From Solirubrobacteraceae bacterium (GTDB lineage Bacteria; Actinomycetota; Thermoleophilia; Solirubrobacterales; Solirubrobacteraceae), in the NCBI GenBank assembly GCA_025449845.1, contig JANWIP010000020.1, forward strand, positions 1 to 64,000: 64,000 nt of DNA, given 5' to 3'. A program made the position numbers and the translations under genes. How positions within the stretch are numbered: the first letter of the stretch is position 1; each line of letters starts with the position of its first letter. Under the pieces are notes generated by a model that saw only the letters and a program-made list of their open reading frames with translations, was not told the origin of the DNA and did no database searches. Below are positions 27,208-35,612 of this stretch, piece by piece.

Positions 27208-28782
27208 ATGGTCCTCAGCCGCAAGCCCGGCTCGCGTAAGAAGCCATCCAAGCACCACACCCAGGGGGCGCACGGCAAGCCCAAGCATCACTCCAAGCAC
27301 CTCAAGAAGCACCACGGCAAGCACAAGCACCACAAGCGCAAGCACAAGAAGCGGCCCTCCACCTTGCACAAGGGCGCTCCCGGCGCACCTCTGACGCCGG
27401 TCGCGGCCCCGCCGCCTCCGTCCAACAGCCCGCCGCCGGTGTACAGCGTGCCGACGACGCTGGCACACATGAACCGCCTGATGTGGCGGGCGGGCTTCGG
27501 CGGCCGCTCGGGCGAGGTGCAGGCGCAGGTGGGGCGTCCACTGCAGGATGTGGTGTTTGAAATGACGCGCCCGAGCGGCGCGGCGGTGCTGAGCGGCCCG
27601 GCGCCGACGGACGACGAAGGCCACGCGCTGGCCCCGGCGGACCAGTGGGGCGACGATCACTGCTGGTGGCTTGACCGCATGGTGCGCAGCAATCAGCAGC
27701 TGGTGGAGCGGATGACGCTGATGTGGCACGACTGGTTCGCCAACAGCGACGACAAGGTCGGCGACCAGCAGATGATGCTGGACCAGAACGAACTGTTCCG
27801 TGCGATGGCGCTGGGCAGCTTCCAGGACCTGTTCATGGCGGTCACGCAGAACCCGGCGATGCTGGTGTTCCTCGATGGGATCTACAACGACAAGGACAAC
27901 CCCAACGAGAACTACGCGCGGGAGATGATGGAGCTGTTCTCCCTGGGTGCCGATCGCGGCGCCTACACCGAGGACGACGTGCGCGAAATGGCGCGCGCGC
28001 TGACGGGCTGGACGGCGGACTGGTCAAACGAACTGGGATTGCACAACTTCCGCTTTGACCCCCAACGGCATGACAACGGCACCAAGACGGTGTTCGGCCA
28101 GACGGGCAACTGGGGTTGGGAAGACGCGGTGCGCCTGTGCGTGAACCATCCCCTGCACGCCTCCTTCTTCGTGACCAAGCTGTGGGGTTACTTCATCCCG
28201 TCCCCACCCGACGCCGCGACGCTCGGGTCGCTTCAGGGTCTCTACCTGCGCTCGGGCTTCAACATTCAGGCGGTCGTGGAGGCCGTGTTGCAGCACCCGG
28301 ACTTCTACGAAGGCGCGGAGATGGTGACGCCGCCGGTCGTCTACAACGCCGGGCTGCTGCGGGCCGTGGGCAGGTACGTCGATACGAATGCGTGGGCGTG
28401 GCTGTCGGGCGGCGCTGGTCAACAGCTGTTTCACCCGCCGAATGTCTCCGGCTGGGACTACACGCGCTGGCTTGACACCTCGACCGCGAAGGCGCGATGG
28501 GAACTGGCCAACTACGTGACGCAGAACTCCTATGTGAACCCTTGGCCGGAAGGCGGCTCGAACTACCCCGCGACCGAGGAAGGGCCGCAGGCGATGGAGA
28601 ACGCCATGGCCTACTGGGGCAATCCTCTGTTGAGCTCAGAAAGCGAGGCGCGCCTGCAGCAGTTCGCGGCCACGTGCCTGAACGGACAGACGGCGAAGTG
28701 GGAGCAGAGTCCCTATCGGGCGATACGGCAGAACGCGCTGCGCATGCTGATCGCGACATCCCCGGATATGCAGGTGAGCTGA
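27208..28782 (+). CDS. DUF1800 domain-containing protein
   Basis: 524 residues. The first 65 are dominated by Lys and His (KHHSKHLKKHHGKHKHHKRK), then a Pro-rich linker and a DUF1800 domain: HMNRLMWRAGFGGRSGEVQ, MVRSNQQLVERMTLMWHDWF, NENYAREMMELFSLG, YTEDDVREMARALTGWT, HPPNVSGWDYTRW. DUF1800 genes usually stand before a DUF1501 gene, as here (2 bp apart); the pair is thought to be exported, but no biochemical role is established. No standard signal peptide is seen, so export would need another route. It is the first gene of a three-gene operon. Confidence 0.85.
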   Translation: MVLSRKPGSRKKPSKHHTQGAHGKPKHHSKHLKKHHGKHKHHKRKHKKRPSTLHKGAPGAPLTPVAAPPPPSNSPPPVYSVPTTLAHMNRLMWRAGFGGRSGEVQAQVGRPLQDVVFEMTRPSGAAVLSGPAPTDDEGHALAPADQWGDDHCWWLDRMVRSNQQLVERMTLMWHDWFANSDDKVGDQQMMLDQNELFRAMALGSFQDLFMAVTQNPAMLVFLDGIYNDKDNPNENYAREMMELFSLGADRGAYTEDDVREMARALTGWTADWSNELGLHNFRFDPQRHDNGTKTVFGQTGNWGWEDAVRLCVNHPLHASFFVTKLWGYFIPSPPDAATLGSLQGLYLRSGFNIQAVVEAVLQHPDFYEGAEMVTPPVVYNAGLLRAVGRYVDTNAWAWLSGGAGQQLFHPPNVSGWDYTRWLDTSTAKARWELANYVTQNSYVNPWPEGGSNYPATEEGPQAMENAMAYWGNPLLSSESEARLQQFAATCLNGQTAKWEQSPYRAIRQNALRMLIATSPDMQVS

Positions 28783-28784
28783 GA

Positions 28785-30164
28785 ATGCCCAAGGCATGCG
28801 CATGCAATGACTTCAACCGCGCACAACTGCTGCGCAAGGGCGTTGCGGCGGCGGGTCGCGGCCTGCCGAACATCGAGCCGGGGATGCCGATACCGGCGGG
28901 CACGGGCATGGACCGCCGCACGTTCATGCTGCGCTCGGCGGGCGCCGCGCTGTCGGTATATGGCGCCTCGATGCTGGGCGTGCGTCACTTCGAAGAGGGC
29001 ATCGCGAAGGCCGCCGAAGGTCCCGCCAAGCCCGTGCTGGTGTCGATCTTCATGGAAGGCGGCTGGGACGCGATGTCGGTGCTGGCGCCGATCGGCGACG
29101 CGCGCTACACCCAACTGCGTCCGACGCTGGCGCTGAAGGAAGGCGAAGGTCTGAAGTTCACCGAGGACGAACGCCTGATGTGGCATCCCCAGGCGCAGGG
29201 CCTGGCGACACTGCACGGCGAGGGCAAGGTGAGCGTGCTGCCGGCGGTGGGCTACGACCCGCCCGACGAGAGCCACTTCACGAGCCGCCACTACTGGGAG
29301 GTGGGCCAGCTCGACACCGAAACGCGCAGCGGCTGGATGGGGCGCCTGCTGGATGCCACGGGTGAAGAAGACAACCCGCTTCAGGGTCTGAGCCTGGACT
29401 ACAGCCTGGCCCCCGCGCTGGCCACGACGCGGGTCCCTGTGGCAGCCGTGTCCACCCCCGCCGACTATCGCCTGTGGGCGTATGGCGTGGATGAACCGGT
29501 GATGGCTCCTGCGGTGCAGGCCTATGGCGACCTGGGTGCCCTGCCCGCCCCCTCCCCCGCCTATGCGCAGGCGCGCGGCGCCTCGCTTGACACGAGCATC
29601 GTGCTCGGCCAGATGGCCTCGTTCGTGGGCAGCAGCGGCGAACCTAAGTACGAACCCAAGGCGACCTACCCAACCGGCGACGCCTTCCCCGAACGCCTCG
29701 AAGCGCTGGCGGCGATGCTGCACGCCGGACTGCCGATCCGCTGCGTGTCACTCAACGGCGTCGGCGGCTATGACACCCACAGCGACGAGGTCGAAACGCT
29801 CAAGAGCAACCTCGGCAAGACGGTGGAATCGGTGCTGGCCTTCCAGCGCGACCTGGAAGCGCGCGGTCTGGCCGATCGCGTGCTGGTGGAGCTGTGGTCT
29901 GAGTTCGGCCGCCGTCCCGAAGAAAACGGCTCGGGCACCGACCACGGCGCGGCCGGCGCGGCCTTCCTGATCGGCACGCGGGCGAAGGGTGAAATGGTAG
30001 GCGAGTTCCCCGGCCTCGCGCAGCTGGACGAAAACGAAAACCTGCGCAATACGAGCGACTTCCGCGCGCTCTACTGCTCGCTCGTGGAGCAGTGGTTCCA
30101 GACCGAAGCCGGTCTCGTGATCCCCAACGCCGCGGAAATGCCCAGGCCGGTGCTGGTCAAGTGA
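28785..30164 (+). CDS. DUF1501 domain-containing exported protein (sulfatase-like fold)
   Basis: 459 residues. A twin-arginine-like signal starts about 43 residues in (MDRRTFMLRSAGAALSVYGA), after a Cys-containing leader (MPKACACNDFNRAQLLRKG). The core shows DUF1501 landmarks: VLVSIFMEGGWDAMSVLAP, DESHFTSRHYWEVGQ, VGGYDTHSDEVETLKSNLGK, VLVELWSEFGRRPEENGSGT and DHGAAGAAFLIG, consistent with a metal-binding alkaline-phosphatase-like fold. The start is the ATG at 28785, 2 bp after the DUF1800 stop. The stop overlaps the next GTG, so it is translationally coupled. Function unknown. Confidence 0.85.
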   Translation: MPKACACNDFNRAQLLRKGVAAAGRGLPNIEPGMPIPAGTGMDRRTFMLRSAGAALSVYGASMLGVRHFEEGIAKAAEGPAKPVLVSIFMEGGWDAMSVLAPIGDARYTQLRPTLALKEGEGLKFTEDERLMWHPQAQGLATLHGEGKVSVLPAVGYDPPDESHFTSRHYWEVGQLDTETRSGWMGRLLDATGEEDNPLQGLSLDYSLAPALATTRVPVAAVSTPADYRLWAYGVDEPVMAPAVQAYGDLGALPAPSPAYAQARGASLDTSIVLGQMASFVGSSGEPKYEPKATYPTGDAFPERLEALAAMLHAGLPIRCVSLNGVGGYDTHSDEVETLKSNLGKTVESVLAFQRDLEARGLADRVLVELWSEFGRRPEENGSGTDHGAAGAAFLIGTRAKGEMVGEFPGLAQLDENENLRNTSDFRALYCSLVEQWFQTEAGLVIPNAAEMPRPVLVK

Positions 30165-30802
30165 GCACGCGCGCCTGGCGCCGGCTGGCCGTGGCGCTGT
30201 GCGCGGTGTGCCTGGCAGGGACGACGGCTGCCGTGGCGTTGGGAGCCACGCACGGCGCGGCTGCCGGCAAGCATGTGTGCCGCCGACGGCACCACCACAA
30301 GCACAAGCACTGTCAGGCATCGCCTAGACGCAAGGCTCTGGGCGCAGCACACAGCCAGCGCGTCCCCGCGCCATCCGGTCCCCTTACCGGCCTGCCAGCC
30401 CCCGGCAACCCATCGACACCGGGCACCGCCGCTACCCAGCCCGGAGCGCCGACGCCTCCATCCGGTGAAGCCCCTCCGGCAGAAGGCGGTGCTGGTGGGG
30501 GCGGGAATCCTCAAGGGCCGGGCCACGTGCAGGTGAGCGCCAAGGAGTTCAGCCTCACCCTCTCGCGCCCGAGCACCACCGCTGGCCCGATCGTGGTGGA
30601 GCTCGTCAACGCCGGGCAGGACGAACACAACCTCCACATCCGCCCTGCTGCCGGCGGCCCCGACGTGGGCGCGGTGGGAATCGTGCTGCCAGGCCATCAC
30701 TCGGACGTGGAGTTTCACCTGGCCCCCGGGAGCTACACCTTCTACTGCGCCTTGCCCGCCCATGAGGAACTGGGCATGAAGGCGACATTCACGGTGCAGT
30801 GA
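30161..30802 (+). CDS. Secreted cupredoxin-like protein
   Basis: 213 residues. The signal peptide is WRRLAVALCAVCLAGTTAA..., followed by a His/Lys patch (CRRRHHHKHKHC) and a Pro/Gly linker. A plastocyanin-type domain has type 1 copper ligands: His in DEHNLHIRP, then Cys, His and Met in FYCALPAHEELGMKATF. The GTG at 30161 overlaps the DUF1501 stop by 4 bp, so it belongs to the DUF1800-DUF1501 operon and may pass electrons to or deliver copper for those proteins (inference). Confidence 0.83.
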   Translation: MSTRAWRRLAVALCAVCLAGTTAAVALGATHGAAAGKHVCRRRHHHKHKHCQASPRRKALGAAHSQRVPAPSGPLTGLPAPGNPSTPGTAATQPGAPTPPSGEAPPAEGGAGGGGNPQGPGHVQVSAKEFSLTLSRPSTTAGPIVVELVNAGQDEHNLHIRPAAGGPDVGAVGIVLPGHHSDVEFHLAPGSYTFYCALPAHEELGMKATFTVQ

Positions 30803-30845
30803 GGACCTCGTCGAGCCTAACTACCTCGTCACACCAGCCCAGACC

Positions 30846-30929
30846 CTCCAGTTGCGGAAGTAAAGGGGCTCCAGTTGCGGAAGTAAAGGGGCTCCAGTTG
30901 CGGAAGTAAAGGGGCTCCAGTTGCGGAAG
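30846..30929 (+). repeat. 23-bp tandem repeats in front of the AAA/DUF4143 gene
   Basis: Three exact 23-bp copies (from 30846, 30869, 30892) and a 15-bp partial copy (from 30915). Each carries the core CCAGTTGCGGA (30848, 30871, 30894, 30917). The last core ends 20 bp before the GTG start. Confidence 0.93.
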
Positions 30930-30947
30930 ATGCGGTAGACTGAGCTC

Positions 30948-32216
30948 GTGCACGCGACTCTTTCCAAGACCATCGACCGTCGCCTGGGGGAGGTTGTGCG
31001 CCGACGCTTGGCGGTCGAGCCGGTGGTAGTACTCGAAGGCCCGCGGGCGGTGGGCAAGTCGACCTTGCTGCGAACATTGGCGGTGGCAAAGGGCCGCGAG
31101 GTGGTCGACCTCGACGATCTTGCGACGCGCGACGCCGCGCGGGCCGATCCGGCGCTGTTCGTGCGCGGCGAGGCGCCGGTGCTGATCGATGAGTTTCAGC
31201 ACGTGCCAGAGCTCCTTGACGCAATCAAGGCGGAGCTTAACCGCGACGGCGCAGCGGGTAGGTTCGTGCTGACCGGCTCGACCCGCTACGCGACGCTGCC
31301 AGCGACGGCCCAGGCGCTCACCGGCCGCGCCCACCGCATTGAGGTCCTGCCGCTTTCCCAAGGCGAGATCACTGAGGTTCACGAGGATTTCGCCGAGGTC
31401 CTGCTCCACGACCCCGCCTCCTTGGCGGACCCCAGCCTGCCGGCGACGGCCCGCGATGAGTACGTCAGCCGCGTGGTCACTGGAGGATTTCCGTCGGCGC
31501 TGCGCCGCGCCACCCCCGCTGATCGCACGCGCTGGTTCGACGACTACGTCAACCTCGTGGTCGAGCGCGACGTTCTGGAGCTCTCGCGCGTGCGCCAGCG
31601 AAGGCAGCTGCCGCTGCTGCTGCGCCAGCTCGCAGGTCAGACCGCCCAGTTGCTGAACATCGCCAACGCGGCCTCCGCGATCGGCATGGAGAAGTCCACG
31701 GCCGAGAACTACACCAAACTGCTGGAGACCGTCTTCCTCATGCACCAGCTCCCAGCCTGGGGCAGGACACTCGCCTCACGCGTCACCGCGGCGCCGAAGA
31801 TCCATGTGATCGACAGCGGACTGGCCGCGCGGCTGCTGCGTCTGACCGAGCGCAAGCTCGGAGCGGCCTCTGCCCCCGCTCTCACCGAGTTCGGGCATCT
31901 GCTGGAGACCTTCGTCGTCGGCGAGGTGTGCAAGCAGCTCGCCTGGCTCGACGCACCAGTGCAACGCGGGCACTGGCGCACAAGGGACGGCGCCGAGGTC
32001 GACCTGGTCGTGGAGCGCGAGGATGGGATGGTGGCCGCGCTCGAGGTCAAAGCCGCGTCTCGCGTCTCCCCTACCGACCTGCGCAGCCTGCTGCAGCTGC
32101 GCCGCAAGCTCGGCAGCCAGTTTCTGGGAGGCGTCGTCATGTATACCGGCGCTCAGGCCTACCTCCATCCCGACGGGATCGTCATCCTGCCAATCAGCCG
32201 GCTCTGGCGGGGGTAG
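30948..32216 (+). CDS. AAA-family ATPase with DUF4143 domain (copy 1)
   Basis: 422 residues. Walker A is VLEGPRAVGKSTLL and Walker B is PVLIDEFQHVPELL; sensor-like strand is FVLTGSTRYATLP. The C-terminal DUF4143 part follows with LLRQLAGQTAQLLNIANAAS (HTH-like), IHVIDSGLAARLLR, ETFVVGEVCKQLAW and the PD-(D/E)xK-like strand DGAEVDLVVEREDGMVAALE. This family is widespread in prokaryotes and of unknown function; a link to defence or selfish elements is often suspected. The GTG at 30948 has no clear Shine-Dalgarno sequence. A paralogue lies at 43892-45130. Confidence 0.88.
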   Translation: MHATLSKTIDRRLGEVVRRRLAVEPVVVLEGPRAVGKSTLLRTLAVAKGREVVDLDDLATRDAARADPALFVRGEAPVLIDEFQHVPELLDAIKAELNRDGAAGRFVLTGSTRYATLPATAQALTGRAHRIEVLPLSQGEITEVHEDFAEVLLHDPASLADPSLPATARDEYVSRVVTGGFPSALRRATPADRTRWFDDYVNLVVERDVLELSRVRQRRQLPLLLRQLAGQTAQLLNIANAASAIGMEKSTAENYTKLLETVFLMHQLPAWGRTLASRVTAAPKIHVIDSGLAARLLRLTERKLGAASAPALTEFGHLLETFVVGEVCKQLAWLDAPVQRGHWRTRDGAEVDLVVEREDGMVAALEVKAASRVSPTDLRSLLQLRRKLGSQFLGGVVMYTGAQAYLHPDGIVILPISRLWRG

Positions 32217-32229
32217 AATCATCAACGCG

Positions 32230-32466
32230 ATGCGGCACGACAAACAGCCCAGCTCAGGCGCCATCGGCGCTGGCGCGGTGGGAGCTACAGCGCTCGGGGC
32301 GTTGGCCATTGGCGCCTGCGCGATTGGGGCGCTGGCCATCGGGCGCATCGCGATCGGCCGTCTCGCCATCAAGCGCGGAGCGATCCGCACCTTGGAGATC
32401 GGCGAGCTGCGAGTCGCTAAACTGCACGTCGATGAGTTAACGGTGGCCCGCAAGCTGCCGGAGTAG
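32230..32466 (+). CDS. Small beta-helix-like repeat protein
   Basis: 78 residues made of five- to seven-residue repeats of the type G-A-L-A-I-G (GALAIGACAIGALAIGRIAI), turning into a more polar end (LEIGELRVAKLHVDELTV). Such sequences form short left- or right-handed beta-helices; small stand-alone versions are common but uncharacterised. The start is the ATG at 32230, 13 bp after the AAA/DUF4143 gene, so the two are probably co-transcribed. Confidence 0.65.
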   Translation: MRHDKQPSSGAIGAGAVGATALGALAIGACAIGALAIGRIAIGRLAIKRGAIRTLEIGELRVAKLHVDELTVARKLPE

Positions 32467-32491
32467 GACCGATGCGCGCCTCGACGGCGAG

Positions 32492-33015
32492 ATGGTGCGC
32501 CACCGCGACCACCTGGTGGTCAAGTGTATGGGCGAACAGTACGCCGCCAGGCTCGACCACCTCGAAGCGCTGATGGGCAGACGCACGATGACGACGCGCA
32601 ACCTGGTGGAGCGGCTGTGCGAGACCGGCCACCTGCGCGCTCGCCACATCCTCGTCGGCGAGTGCGCCTGCACATCCAGTCTGGGGCTCCCGGCACACGC
32701 TGGATCTGCGAGCGCGAGCTGAGCGTGCGCGGCCGCGGCGGATGGCACCGTACGTTCAAGACCCGGCTGCCGCGAGGGCACGTGCCCGACGGCGTAGCGA
32801 TTCACGAAGGATTTAGGACCGCCATCGAGGTCGAGCTGAACACCAAGCCACGGCGCGAAGTGTGCACGAAGCTCGACGCCCTAGAGGACCGCTTCGACGC
32901 GGTCCTCTACTTCTGCGCCCCCAAGCAGCACCGCGAGCTGACGGCGCTGCGCGAGACCGGCCGCTGGAGCAAGCTCGAGGTGCGCGAGGTGCCCAACTGG
33001 GAGGAGCGGCCATAG
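32492..33015 (+). pseudogene. Replication-relaxation family protein, broken
   Basis: Two frames each hold part of one protein. The first, from 32492, encodes a winged-helix-like start (LEALMGRRTMTTRNLVERLC; GHLRARHILVGE). The second, ending at 33015, encodes the conserved C-terminal half (TRWICERELSVRG; RGHVPDGVAIHEGFRTAIEV; EVELNTKPRREVCTKLDALE; FDAVLYFCAPKQHRELTAL). The switch lies near 32670-32690, and the usual middle segment is short or missing, so a deletion plus frameshift is likely. Such proteins belong to plasmids and integrative elements. Confidence 0.65.
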
Positions 33016-33057
33016 GGAGCGCTTGAGCAGGGCGCACCCGACGTTTAGACTCCTCCG

Positions 33058-34386
33058 ATGGGGCTTCCGCCTGGACCTCGCGGTCCTGCCGTGCTCACCA
33101 CGCTGCGCTTCGCGCGCAGGCCGGTGGAGATGCTGCGCACCTGGCACGCGCGCTACGGCGACCTCTTTACGGTGAAGCTGACCGGCTTCGGCATCGGCGT
33201 TTACGTCGCCGATCCCGAAGCGATCCGCGAGCTGTTCACAGGCGATCAGTCCGACCTGCGCGCCGGTGAGGCGAACTCGTTCCTAGAACCGGTGCTCGGG
33301 CCGCATTCGGTGCTGGTGCTCGACGGCCCCGAGCATCTGCGCCAGCGCAAGCTGCTGCTGCCGCCCTTCCAGGGCTCGCGGGTGGGCGCGTTCCGCGAGG
33401 TGACGCGCGAGGTGGCCGAGCGCGAGGTCGCCGGCTGGCGAGCGGGCGAGGAGCTGGTGTTGCGTGAGCGGATGCGCTCGCTCACCTTCGAGGTGATCTG
33501 CCGGGCCGTCTTCGGCGTGACACGGCCCGAGCGCGTGGAGCGCCTGCGCCAGCGGCTGGGGGCGGTAATTGACAGCAGCCCGATCTTCGTGCTCGCGGCA
33601 GCCCGCAAGGATCTTGGGCCGCTGAGCCCGGGCAGGCGATTCGCCCAGCGCCTGCGTGCGGCGGATGCGCTGCTCTACGAGGAGATCGAGGAGCGCCGGC
33701 GCGAGCCCGACCTGGAGGAGCGCACCGACGTGCTTTCACTGCTGCTGCGCGCCCGCGATGAGGATAGGCACGCGATGAGCAACGCGGAGCTACGCGACGA
33801 GCTCTTCACGATGCTCGGCGCAGGGCACGAGACCACCGCGACAGGGCTGGCCTTCGCCTTTGATCTGCTGCTGCGCAACCCACCGGTGCTGGAGCGGTTG
33901 CGCGAAGAGATCGCCGCGGGCGAGGATGACTCCTACCTCGACGCGGTCGTCAAGGAGACCCTGCGCCTGCGTCCCGTGATCGACGCCGCCGAGCGCACGC
34001 TGACGGTGCCGCGCACCGTCGCAGGGTGGGAGCTGCCCGCCGGAGTGAAGGTGTATCCGGGGATCGCGCTGGTGCATCTACGCGAGGAGCTCTACCCCCA
34101 GCCGCACGAGTTCCGCCCAGAGCGCTTCATCGACGAGGGTGCCGAGTCCTACGCATGGCTGCCTTTCGGCGGCGGCATCCGCCGCTGCATCGGCGCCGCG
34201 CTCGCGCAGGCCGAGATGGCCGAGGTGCTGCGCATCGCCGTGCCGGCGGTGCAGCTGGGACTGCTGCGCGAGCGGCCTGATCCGGTGGTGCTGCGCGGAG
34301 TTACGCTGGCACCCAAGCACGGCGTGCGCGTGATGGTGCAGCGAGCCACGGTCCCGGCACGCAGCACCGTCGCCGCAGCGGTTTAG
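33058..34386 (+). CDS. Cytochrome P450
   Basis: 442 residues with the complete P450 signature: I-helix MLGAGHETTATGLAFAFDLL, K-helix ETLRLR, PERF segment (HEFRPERFIDEG) and heme loop FGGGIRRCIGAALAQAEMAE with the cysteine ligand at about residue 377. The N-terminus (LPPGPRGPAVLTTLRFARRP) lacks a membrane anchor, so it is a soluble monooxygenase needing external redox partners. It is very similar to the P450 half of the fusion at 55207-57255, which implies a duplication. Starting from an ATG 42 bp after the pseudogene, it is probably transcribed alone. The substrate is unknown. Confidence 0.93.
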   Translation: MGLPPGPRGPAVLTTLRFARRPVEMLRTWHARYGDLFTVKLTGFGIGVYVADPEAIRELFTGDQSDLRAGEANSFLEPVLGPHSVLVLDGPEHLRQRKLLLPPFQGSRVGAFREVTREVAEREVAGWRAGEELVLRERMRSLTFEVICRAVFGVTRPERVERLRQRLGAVIDSSPIFVLAAARKDLGPLSPGRRFAQRLRAADALLYEEIEERRREPDLEERTDVLSLLLRARDEDRHAMSNAELRDELFTMLGAGHETTATGLAFAFDLLLRNPPVLERLREEIAAGEDDSYLDAVVKETLRLRPVIDAAERTLTVPRTVAGWELPAGVKVYPGIALVHLREELYPQPHEFRPERFIDEGAESYAWLPFGGGIRRCIGAALAQAEMAEVLRIAVPAVQLGLLRERPDPVVLRGVTLAPKHGVRVMVQRATVPARSTVAAAV

Positions 34387-34424
34387 TTATCCGACGGACT
34401 CCCTGCGTCCACTAACCTTTTGGC

Positions 34425-34919
34425 ATGAGCGATCCATCCCAGCTGCGAGTCTCGGATGCCGATCGTGAGCGCCTGATCGAGGAACTGCACGAGCACACGG
34501 TCGCGGGCAGACTCACCGCCGAGGAGCTGGAGGAGCGGATCGGCGGGGCCTACCAGGCCACCACCTACGCCGACCTCGAAGCGCTCCACGCCGACCTGCC
34601 GGTCAGCGCGTCCTCGGTGCAGCTTGAGCTGAGCAAGCGCAAGTCGCGCCTACGCCGCCGTCTGGCACAGGAGGCGGGCGGCTCGCTGAGCCTCTCCGCC
34701 ATCTGCGTCGGGGTCTGGTTCGCAGCGGGTGCCGACGCGAGCTTCTGGCCCGGCTGGGTGATCGCCGTCACGATGCTGCCCTTCGTGCGTGACGGCTGGC
34801 GTCTGCTAGGGCCAGCCTCGGATGTCGAGGCCGTCGAGGCTCGTCTCCAGGCCCACCGCAACCGCCGGCTTGCACGTGGCCGCCGCCGCGGTAGATATCG
34901 CGGCCTGCCTTGGCCCTGA
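34425..34919 (+). CDS. DUF1707 / 2TM membrane protein
   Basis: 164 residues. The first 55 form a DUF1707 domain (LRVSDADRERLIEELHEHTV; GRLTAEELEERIGGAYQA). Two membrane segments follow (SLSAICVGVWFAAGADASFW and PGWVIAVTMLPFVRDGWRLL) with a basic tail. DUF1707 proteins are frequent in actinobacteria; the function is unknown. It is 38 bp after the P450 gene and abuts the convergent carbonic anhydrase with no spacing. Confidence 0.85.
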   Translation: MSDPSQLRVSDADRERLIEELHEHTVAGRLTAEELEERIGGAYQATTYADLEALHADLPVSASSVQLELSKRKSRLRRRLAQEAGGSLSLSAICVGVWFAAGADASFWPGWVIAVTMLPFVRDGWRLLGPASDVEAVEARLQAHRNRRLARGRRRGRYRGLPWP

Positions 34920-35528
34920 TCAGGTCGTAGCCGATCCAATCGGGGCGCTTTCGGTCCTTTCCTCCCGCAGCGGCGAACGGCGTTCGACAAGCTCGGCTCG
35001 GCCGCTGGCAACGTCGTAGACGAGTCCTGAGACTGAGAGCGACCCCGGGATGAAGGGGTTGGCGGCCAGCGCGTCGATGTCGACACGAATCCCCGCATGA
35101 GGATCGGCGACCGCCTTCTGATCCAGTTCCTCGGCTGCGACACCGAGGAACGCCGCGAGCGCCTCGCGGTGCTCTGGTCCCTGCAGGTGGGTGATGCCGC
35201 AGTCGGTGTGCTGCATCAGGACGAGCTCAAGCCCGACATCGCTCTGGCCGGCGGCGGCTCCCGCGAGCTGCAGAAACAGCAGCTGCTGCAAGACGATCGG
35301 CGACACTCGCCCGCCGGCGGCGCGCACCACGGCCGCGTCCCCCAGCTCGATGCCAAGCACCTGTGCGGGATCCACGCGCGGATCGGGGCAGGTGACGATG
35401 CAGGTCCGCAGACGCGGCAGAAACGACAGCTCGCTGTGCCCCTCCTGGACAAAGCGCTCATTGCGCGCCAGCAGCTCGGTGGTGGGATTCACGTGCGTAT
35501 AGCTCCTTGTAGATGGGTGCTCGGACAT
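34920..35528 (-). CDS. Beta-class carbonic anhydrase
   Basis: 202 residues. Zinc ligands are in CIVTCPDPRVDP (Cys; Asp-Arg dyad) and LMQHTDCGITHLQG (His, Cys); AAVVRAAGGRVSP is the conserved strand-turn. The usual CxDSR motif reads CPDPR, with Pro in place of Ser, while Asp and Arg are kept. The enzyme interconverts CO2 and bicarbonate. Its C-terminus is longer than the core. It is convergent with the DUF1707 gene and divergent from the GlxA-type regulator. Confidence 0.87.
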   Translation of the reverse strand: MSEHPSTRSYTHVNPTTELLARNERFVQEGHSELSFLPRLRTCIVTCPDPRVDPAQVLGIELGDAAVVRAAGGRVSPIVLQQLLFLQLAGAAAGQSDVGLELVLMQHTDCGITHLQGPEHREALAAFLGVAAEELDQKAVADPHAGIRVDIDALAANPFIPGSLSVSGLVYDVASGRAELVERRSPLREERTESAPIGSATT

Positions 35529-35612
35529 TTGGGCGCTCAGGCCATGCCTGCACGCCGATGAAAGCCAGAGGCTAGACCCCGCCAGGGTAGGAAATGCGAC
35601 GCGTCGACTATC

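Noticed and set aside
26713-27729. A 338-codon minus-strand frame through the divergent region
   Set aside because: Its N-terminal part is antisense to DUF1800 and the rest is compositionally random; no ribosome site.
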